Of a stretch of DNA of 36,810 nt, positions 34,801-36,810 are shown piece by piece (within the stretch, counting starts at the first letter, position 1; each line of letters opens with the position of its first letter). Below the pieces are notes generated by a model, which had not been told where the DNA came from, ran no database searches, and was given only the letters and a program-made list of their open reading frames with translations. The stretch comes from Bacteroidota bacterium. GTDB taxonomy: Bacteria; Bacteroidota; Bacteroidia; Bacteroidales; CAIWKO01. The stretch lies in the NCBI GenBank assembly GCA_037133915.1, contig JBAXND010000043.1, positions 1 to 36,810 of the forward strand. The letters are read 5' to 3'. The position numbers were made by a program, and so were the translations under genes.

Positions 34801-36636
34801 TACTATGTAAGAGCTGAAGGCGACTGCAATACTACCTTATGTGTTTCAACTCCGGTTGCCGTTAATATCTGCGGCGAATCATGGACAGGTGCAGTTGGCA
34901 CATCCTGGGGCGATCCCGGAAACTGGTCGATGAGTGCTGTCCCGACTGCAGCAACAGATGTTATTATCCCTAACCTGACCAATAAACCGGTAATTACCGG
35001 TGCAGCCGTTTGTAAAAATCTGACTATTAACAGCGGCGCTACAGTTACGATTAACCCGGGTTATTCACTTACTGCCAACGGACCTACCTTCCTGAACGGT
35101 GCTCAATGCTTAATCCTGAAAGCCAGCACTACAGGTACAGGTTCATTCATTGACAACGGAACAATCAGTGGTTCAGGAACAGCTAAAATTGAACGTTACG
35201 TTACAGCGAATGACTGGCATTACATTTCAAGCCCGATAGGTACTGCCACAGCAGCTCTCTTCAATGGTAGTTATCTTAAAAAGTGGCTTGAGGCAACGTA
35301 TGCATGGCTGAATATTACCAGCCCGTCAACAGCACTTACGGTGACAACAGGTTATACGCTTAAAACCCTGACCAATAAAACAATTGCATTTATTGGAAAA
35401 CCCAACACCGGCACCTACGTTATTCCTGTGACCAGAAACACTACGCAGGTTACATCAAAACGCGGCTGGAATCTGGTAGGCAATCCATATCCGAGTACGA
35501 TTAACTGGGATGCGCCGGGCATGATAAAGAACCATGTTGACAACGCGATTTATATCTACAACCAGACGTATGCAAACTACGCAACCTACGTTAACGGTTT
35601 TGGAGTAAACGGCGGCTCGGGCTTTATCACGCCCGAACAAGGATTCTTTGTAACCTGTGCGAACCCATTCACTACCGGCACGCTGACGATGAGTAATTCG
35701 GTACGTACCCATAAGGATACCACCTTCTTTAAAAGCAATCCGGTCGACTATATTCGTCTAAAAGTTCATGAAGGAACCTTTACAGATGAAATAATTGTTC
35801 GTTACGCTGCCACTGCAACAGATTTATTTGACAGTGACTACGATGGTATAAAAATTATTGGCGGTGGCACACAATTATGGTCAAGCACTGCCGCCGATAC
35901 TTCACTCAGCTATTCCATCAACGCATTGAACAGCATTCAGGCAACTCCTGATGTTCCCTTGTCGTTCAGAGCGGGTTCCGCCGGTACATTTACCATTACG
36001 GCTCAGGATTTCAACAGCTTTGATCCGTCGGTAAGTATTGTTCTGGAAGACTTGAAGACGAACACATCAACAGACATCAGGGAAAACAGCCTTTACCAGT
36101 TCACTGCCGATCCGTCTGACGACCTGAATCGCTTTATTCTGCATTTCAATAAATGCATGAATGCCCCTGCCACACCGGCTGTAATTCAGTCAGGCAGCGA
36201 TTTGATTTCGGATGCAACTGCCGGAAATCAATGGTACGAGCAATCGGGTATTATTGCAGGCGCGACCAACCAGGTATTCACACCAACGCATAATGGCACT
36301 TATTATGTAGTTGTAAACAATCAGGGTTGTACTTCTGCACCTTCAAACCAAATACAATTTAGTGTAACCGGAATCAATGAAAATCCGTTAGCACTTCATA
36401 TAGAACTGACACCAAATCCGAACAACGGAAATTTCAGAATCTCATCAAGCGTTTCTGTTGATTGTGAAGTGACAGTAGAAATCTATAGTGTACTCGGTGA
36501 AAAGGTGCTCAGTGAAAAACTTGCAGGACTTTCATCCCGACAGTTTAATCTGGAAGGACTCGGCAACGGTATTTATTATCTGAAAGTGAAGACTGCATCT
36601 GAGCAATCAGTTATTAAGTTCATCGTGAATAAATAA
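19849..36636 (+). CDS. giant multi-beta-helix secreted protein with T9SS type A sorting domain
   Basis: One uninterrupted frame of 5,595 residues (about 570 kDa estimated from length). The signal peptide is residues 1-20 (MRKLLLLI, ending VNGQ). Residues 21-234 form a beta-sandwich-like domain (FNFVYCGVTYTNF, LAPFWDDL). Eight right-handed beta-helix modules follow, at about 235-744, 855-1322, 1435-1923, 2032-2497, 2607-3096, 3206-3688, 3800-4265 and 4376-4834. Each opens with a GTYxVGxGGxFxTL-type strand, has YVTIDGSN and N-x-I ladders, and ends IGADE(F/Y). Seven CARDB-like linkers of about 110 residues lie between them (DDAGITAINRxYCxGSQ, WSVNG, PNGxTDxNxxND). After these come two Ig-like domains (about 4835-5006), a W-x-D-P-G-N-W module (about 5008-5080), a segment starting NDWHYISSPIG, a TDEIIVRY domain (about 5297-5438) shared with the upstream protein, and the sorting domain from about 5508 (LTPNPNNGNF). 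No polysaccharide-lyase active site is evident. An adhesin or matrix role is inferred. Confidence 0.9.
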   Translation: MRKLLLLIAAFMLSVSVNGQTAGSYSFSYSSGTYTPITGGTQLVASGQDELVSGLTAIGFNFVYCGVTYTNFKASSNGFVYLGGAQTATLSTNDLASQSNLLVLAPFWDDLATDATGNISYYLSTGSPRVLTIEFKNIKWYYSVSNLVNFQVKLYESTNVVEFVYGSMANAPGGSASASIGITDAVGGTNHFVSVTPATTPTSSTTVAFNSIVSSHIAYLPSGMTYTFTPPVSLCGTKTIKSTGGDYANFTAAINDLNLKGVCSTGVTFLVDPGFTVTEICPAITTSGTATGPIIFKKNGSGINPKITAVNPGVGSTDAIVTIKGADYITFDGIDLAENALNTTATTEMEFGYYIINASATDGAQYNTIKNCTITLSRVNTSATVGPICQNVATTPTASTGANSYNKYLNFVIGKSPQGITLIGNSSFPDDGCEVGALAGKSYIGIGTTDSIANTASYDAWGIKATSEKNFKIYNTEVRNVSSKGTTNNVDGIYISNSGSGTTSVGTIEIYNNIIHDLTNFSATSGSAHRVAGMRVNLTGATGSISKVYNNFIYNINNTSLYATGRQIIGIYIQDGGNGSNAEHNIAYNTVSIAPSNLTPNSSCFEIGTSSGPVMKVQNNIFSNTTAASTGKHYCWVTTSTTLIGATGSISNYNDLWVSGTNGFIGLASSTDKASLANWQGLTSAPDAASKNVDPTFISATDLHIQTSNATINGSATPLTAITTKDIDGDTRNAATPDIGADEYFLNGTDLAITAIDRVICSGSVPVLATISNGGNTTITAATINWTVMPGGVQTPYNWSGTLAPGSSVQVSLGNFNFLAATSYSITATIASVTPSPDIYAANDTKTESAIFARLSGTYTVGTGGSYTTIGAVATALNTYGVCGPVSFMITTTYSGGETFPVTFNAITGSSSINTVTIKPVAGASPSISGSYGGALIDLNGAQNIIIDGSNAVGGTTKDLTISNTSTSGYAVKFTNNGSSDMVKNCLLKGANTTYGPVYFSSTTTTGNNNDTIRNCDITYAGSGYPYTGVYFSGSSVSPGVNNTVEDCNITNFSYSGVLIGGYYTRTTIRRCSIYEINAQTSTTLIGISAAGSLSGARNEISRNKIYNINTTGSTPSVYAIYFPTASTDTLNIINNFISLDAVTTTTGATLRGIFNNSNSSARMNVIYNSIYIGGTGSSSTSSCFYLGGSFPSFVRNNIFYNARVPSSGRSYCIYVGSGTLSSLTSNYNDLIATDPISGTVGYNGSAYVVDLVSWQGSGTAKDTNSVSVNPSFTDVTTANLHASAGGLYRKAYWYPTYSSIDYDGAARPVNPTQPCIGADEFVPANDDAGITAINRSYCAGSQSVSVSLKNFGISNLNSVKIDWSVNGIPQTPQNTWSGPALTPGSTTSVTLTPNFNFVRGTNYSITATTSLPNGNTDANSSNDSKTEAGIRSQLSGTYAVGPGGDFTTLRAACDSLNLNGVCGPVSFILNSSYAGSSETYPITINQAAGMSAVNTLTIKPGTGVTASLSGSYAGALIKLNGADYVTIDGSNAVGGSTRDLTISNTSVATGTAAVWMSSLGTAAGATYNTIKNCNISAGTMGTSSVLTYGVILCGSAITTPTNGDDNDYNTIQNNIIANAYYGIYAGATSASGADNRLRILNNTIGSATTTASIGFTGVYLSYVDGGSLSGNTILNVLYPSNTCYGINLNTGVINYFVAANKIHDVMYTGTGGYGGRGIYLNSGNATSNDTIVNNMIYTIGGDGFTGFSSSSPVGIYLDGSSGAIKVWYNSVYMSGTLTTNSVTLTAAMLVYSSSLTALDIKNNVFRNSMNNGANAGAKNYAIYSSAAKTAFTTINNNDYYVSGTQGILGYLAGDITTIAAWRTATSQDVASANSDPQFVSTTDLHASAYALNGGAIPITGITTDIEGDLRNVTLPDIGADEFTPPNDDAGITAIGTTYCVGSQTVTATMMNFGLVDLSNDSIYWSVNSVNQPAIKWTGTVAPGSTTSVNLGTYNFSFGATYSVTAYTRKPNGNTDANPANDSKTQAGIKPSLSGTLTVGTGGSFKTLYAADSTLKLVGLCGPLTLQMLSTYPGGTEVLPLTFNSIAGVSATNTITIKPAPGASPTISSTTAAKVFNFNASQYIIIDGSNTTGGTTKNLTISNSYSSGTAITFTNGSSNNIIKNTVIKGAGSGSSYPVINLSTSTTVGNSNDTIRNCDVTSVGTSMYNGISLNGSSGYVGINNCVEGCNIFNFSNYGIYLFNYYNYTTIRGNIIYEVNTMTGSLYGIFLNYAGTVTNISGNKIYDLKSSGSSPTISAIYCNWGNSGDILNVDNNFISLETSSANASATVTGMHYYPSNAGTFNFFYNSVYIGGNVPAGTTSSSCFKLMGTYPSVVRNNILFNARTSAGKNYCFFVNSTSYMAYLKSNYNDILVTGTGGTIGYDGTTNYTDTTAWKAANKDTASVSINPSFSNVALCDLHASSAGIWKKGTWLAVTKDYDGQARPTNPTRPCIGADEFTPTGDDAGILAINRIYCSGSQTVTATMANYGLSTLVSDSVYWSVNNHVQPPIQWTGSISVGASLSVPLGNYTFATDTAYTITVYTRNPNGNADGNPANDSRTESAIYTQMTGNFNIGATGGNYTTIGAALADLNTRGMCGAVNFVLNNTYNSTSETFPIVINQISGISALNTLTIKPGTGVTASISGSYAGGLIKLVGADYVTIDGSNNGTSSRNLTITNTHTVNSIAAINIQSLGTGAGATHNTIKNCNISTGTTGSSSVYTYGIYLGGNGIGSSGDDNDYNTIQGNRISKAYYGVYANASSTGTNTNLNILNNAIGSATSGNYIGFAGIYEYYADGGIISGDTIYNITNTTGTPKGIILSTGAVSTAVSKNYIHDIYGTSSSGYGGFGIYVASGSLTSNITISNNMIAAIGGTGFSTFGGSSPVGIYLDGSSAALGGVNVWYNSVSMTGTLTYSSSATLTAAMLVDGASNSTIDLRNNIFTNSMVNSSQSSSKNYAIYSVSPKTAFTNINYNDYYVSGTQGVLGYLGGDQTTIAAWKLATSSDLNSINNDPQFTSTTDLHASAFALNGGANVIGTITTDYDGDLRNLTTPDIGADEFTPPNDDAGITAINRAYCSGSQPVNVTLKNFGMLTLTSAKINWTVNGSAQTQYSWSGTLPSGTSVVVPIGSYTFASGLNYNIKAFTTLPNGTTDANPINDSLTEKNIKTTMGGTYSIGTGGDFTSLRTACDSLNARGVCGPVILELNAAYLSSAETFPITINQAPGMSAVNTLTIRPASGVTASISGTYSTAHLIKINGGAYVTIDGSNNGTNSRNLTISNTSTTSSTGAIWVYSAGTGAGSKFITIKNCNLKAGSNANTTYVVFVGSTLGSTGADNDNLTIQNNVISKGYYGIWCGAPSSGVNDNLTISGNIIGSATAADYITNRGIYIAGANAMNISGNEIYNMITSAVSNNIAGIEIMDYVTNGVISKNKIHDIKNNSSSGYGAYGINVGATTGTSGVQMDNNMIYQILTTNNYASSTTWNPFGIRLTGGTGYKLYYNSVNLSGSQYALGSSGTLSAALLITSSTITGNDIRDNIFANGIIGLSGSKSYAIYCPSGTTFSKINYNDYYGNGTYGVLGYLGADKTTLNDWQTATTKDSVSKAIDPVFYSSTDLHVLSLGLDGAGTPIPGITTDIEGDLRNVSIPDIGADEFTFPQYDAGITAINRNYCSGSQNVTVTIKNFGIANLTSATINWSVNSVPQTPLNWSGTTLTTGQSAQVVVGTFSFINGISDTIKATSSLPSGQPDGFTTNDSWTESNIQASYAGLLTVGQGGLFPTLRVADSTLQLYGICGPVKLELQSIYPATGRTEKFPITLSGIAGVSSTNTITIKPASGASPLISGSSSGQLIDFSGTKYVIIDGSNATGGTTKDLTISNTNTSGRALRFIGDGSYNMVKNTVLKGVASSTSVVIFSENSNGAANYDTLRNCDITSGASLTSKGIYFSGASAFVGINNTIEDCNIYNFSSIGIDLGNYYSKTTIRRNFIYQTTAQASSSLYGINVGNSISGARYEISRNKIYNLSSSTSAASIRGIYFSSSSSDTLNVTNNFIDLDGASTSPSASLYGMYNSASSSSKLNFIYNSVYLGGSSSGTTSCFYLSGYSNSFVRNNVLFNARTASSGKSLCFQLSSSSYMSNLTSNYNNLLATDPISGCIGYNTSVYFVDTTAWKGQGKDSLSTSVNPIFTNVSLGDLHSNAFGLWKKGNWYAAYTTDYDGQTRPVSPTRPCIGADEFMPPQNDAGISAISRSYCTGAQPVQVMLYNYGLQTLTSAVINWNVTPGGAQPTYNWSGTLATGASVQVNVGSINFSSGIPYSITAVTSLPNGVTDQNTFNDSKTENNVYTSFSGVITIGPTGTFPTLKMAADTLKKYGVCGATTLSIQSTYTSESTFPITFNAIPGASAFNYITIKPATGATPTITGSNSTALIDLNGINYLTIDGSNTVGGTSRDLTISNTTTTSPGAGIRIINDASNDFVKNTLIKASGSTSYGVYFSTAGVSGNSNNTVYNCAITSSSTTYTGYGVYMYGSSGINSANNKIEKCAIYDFAQYGIDVEYYYPGTIITGNQVYEVATMTTTSLYGIYLNYGTTTTTITNNKVFDLKSTGSNVYGLDYFGGGAGEVATFSNNFVSISNSTGAANVYGFYAWPNNGTVTNFFNNSIYIAGTANGTGTSNCVYQYADYTANYKNNILVNARSNSGAGKNYSINIRSTYANLTSDFNDLLASGTGGAVGYNGVALTSLANWQSAMSKDASSVSVNPNFTNTAICDLHVCASQLFQTGTTISGITTDIDNDPRNSPPCIGADEFTGSVVPTSITATANPICPGSSTTLGISGGSLGQGATWKWYTASCGGTAAGSGTSITVSPSTATSYFVRSEGCSGNTLCATLNVTIKTLSVIATSATATPATICSGDSTLLALTGGSTGTGANWNWYSGSCGGTLVGTGASIKVAPTTATTYYVRAEGDCNTTLCVSTPVAVNICGESWTGAVGTSWGDPGNWSMSAVPTAATDVIIPNLTNKPVITGAAVCKNLTINSGATVTINPGYSLTANGPTFLNGAQCLILKASTTGTGSFIDNGTISGSGTAKIERYVTANDWHYISSPIGTATAALFNGSYLKKWLEATYAWLNITSPSTALTVTTGYTLKTLTNKTIAFIGKPNTGTYVIPVTRNTTQVTSKRGWNLVGNPYPSTINWDAPGMIKNHVDNAIYIYNQTYANYATYVNGFGVNGGSGFITPEQGFFVTCANPFTTGTLTMSNSVRTHKDTTFFKSNPVDYIRLKVHEGTFTDEIIVRYAATATDLFDSDYDGIKIIGGGTQLWSSTAADTSLSYSINALNSIQATPDVPLSFRAGSAGTFTITAQDFNSFDPSVSIVLEDLKTNTSTDIRENSLYQFTADPSDDLNRFILHFNKCMNAPATPAVIQSGSDLISDATAGNQWYEQSGIIAGATNQVFTPTHNGTYYVVVNNQGCTSAPSNQIQFSVTGINENPLALHIELTPNPNNGNFRISSSVSVDCEVTVEIYSVLGEKVLSEKLAGLSSRQFNLEGLGNGIYYLKVKTASEQSVIKFIVNK
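20551..34350 (+). repeat. eight in-gene beta-helix repeats of about 1.4-1.5 kb with 0.33-kb linkers
   Basis: Modules end at IGADE motifs near 22080, 23814, 25617, 27339, 29136, 30912, 32643 and 34350. Two kinds are distinguishable. Type A ends TTDxxGDLRN-xxx-PDIGADEF (modules 1, 3, 5, 6). Type B ends YDGxxRPxxPTxPCIGADEF (modules 2, 4, 7). Module 8 has a B-type body and a mixed ending. Type A plus linker measures about 1,780-1,800 bp and type B plus linker about 1,720-1,740 bp. Protein motifs are kept while codons differ, so the copies are old and selected, not an assembly duplication. Confidence 0.85.
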
Positions 36637-36674
36637 TGCGATATTGGATTTGACAATATATTATAAATCAATAG

Positions 36675-36719
36675 ATACTGCCGGTTTTACAGTATAATTG
36701 CAAGACCGGCAGTATTTAA
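36675..36719 (+). terminator. strong intrinsic terminator after the giant gene
   Basis: ATACTGCCGGT (36675-36685) pairs perfectly, 11 bp, with ACCGGCAGTAT (36705-36715) over a 19-nt loop. TTT and an A-run follow. It starts 39 bp after the stop codon. The short T tail is less than ideal, but the stem is long and GC-rich in its loop-proximal half. Confidence 0.8.
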
Positions 36720-36787
36720 AAAAAAATGTTAAAAAAAATAATAAATTGAATTTTGTTATTCACTGTTGTCCGGTAAAAGTTTGAAAG

Positions 36788-36810
36788 AAGCCGAAGCATA
36801 AGCCCGGCTT
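36788..36810. terminator. hairpin at the window edge
   Basis: AAGCCG (36788-36793) pairs with CGGCTT (36805-36810) over an 11-nt loop. The window ends exactly at the stem, so any T-run cannot be seen. It might be the terminator of a convergent gene outside the window, or part of a longer structure. Confidence 0.3.

Noticed and set aside
19849..36636. Possibility that the giant gene is an assembly or repeat-collapse artefact, or several genes fused
   Set aside because: The frame is uninterrupted, has one signal peptide and one sorting domain, and its modules differ widely at synonymous positions, unlike a misassembly. Long-read confirmation would still be sensible.

Overview
The window reads as chromosomal DNA of a member of the Bacteroidota (Bacteroidetes). 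Two large secreted proteins end in type IX secretion (T9SS) type A sorting domains. Perfect copies of the Bacteroidota -7 promoter element TAnnTTTG sit in front of most transcription units. Several genes start with TTG (aroQ, a glycosyltransferase, cdsA). The order rsfS-ftsH-LUD-cdsA-psd, next to birA and pyrE, is one I know from this phylum. I cannot name a species. I see no plasmid, phage or insertion-sequence genes.

Layout. 1-90: tRNA-Ser(UGA), minus strand. 333-3008: a secreted GWxTD-family protein and a family 2 glycosyltransferase, plus strand. 3125-4715: aroQ behind a nitronate monooxygenase-like flavoprotein, minus strand. 5126-7676: a thiamine pyrophosphate (TPP) riboswitch in the leader of a TonB-dependent outer-membrane receptor, which is therefore probably a thiamine receptor. 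7840-8541: a YjjG-like HAD phosphatase. 8558-13496: one tight minus-strand housekeeping operon, rsfS-ftsH-LUD protein-DUF2007 protein-cdsA-psd, covering ribosome silencing, membrane proteolysis and the phosphatidylethanolamine pathway. 13581-14330: birA, divergent from rsfS through a 56-bp promoter region. 14349-15431: pyrE and an SRPBCC protein, minus strand. 15439-16047: a NUDIX hydrolase whose start lies inside the pyrE promoter.

The last 20 kb is accessory and is the striking part. A 992-residue secreted protein (16370-19348) is followed by a giant 5,595-residue secreted protein (19849-36636). Both carry a signal peptide and a C-terminal T9SS sorting domain, and both have the same promoter layout (TTTG-N20-TAnnTTTG). 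Both are built from two alternating repeat types. The small protein has seven immunoglobulin-like repeats in the order ABABABA. The giant has eight predicted right-handed beta-helix modules in the order A B A B A A B B-like, joined by seven CARDB-like linkers. They also share a beta-rich domain of about 140 residues, which is N-terminal in one and near the C-terminus in the other. I infer that they are paralogous, domain-shuffled surface or matrix proteins. Between them lies a long imperfect inverted repeat that may be a MITE-like relic. The giant gene ends at a strong intrinsic terminator.
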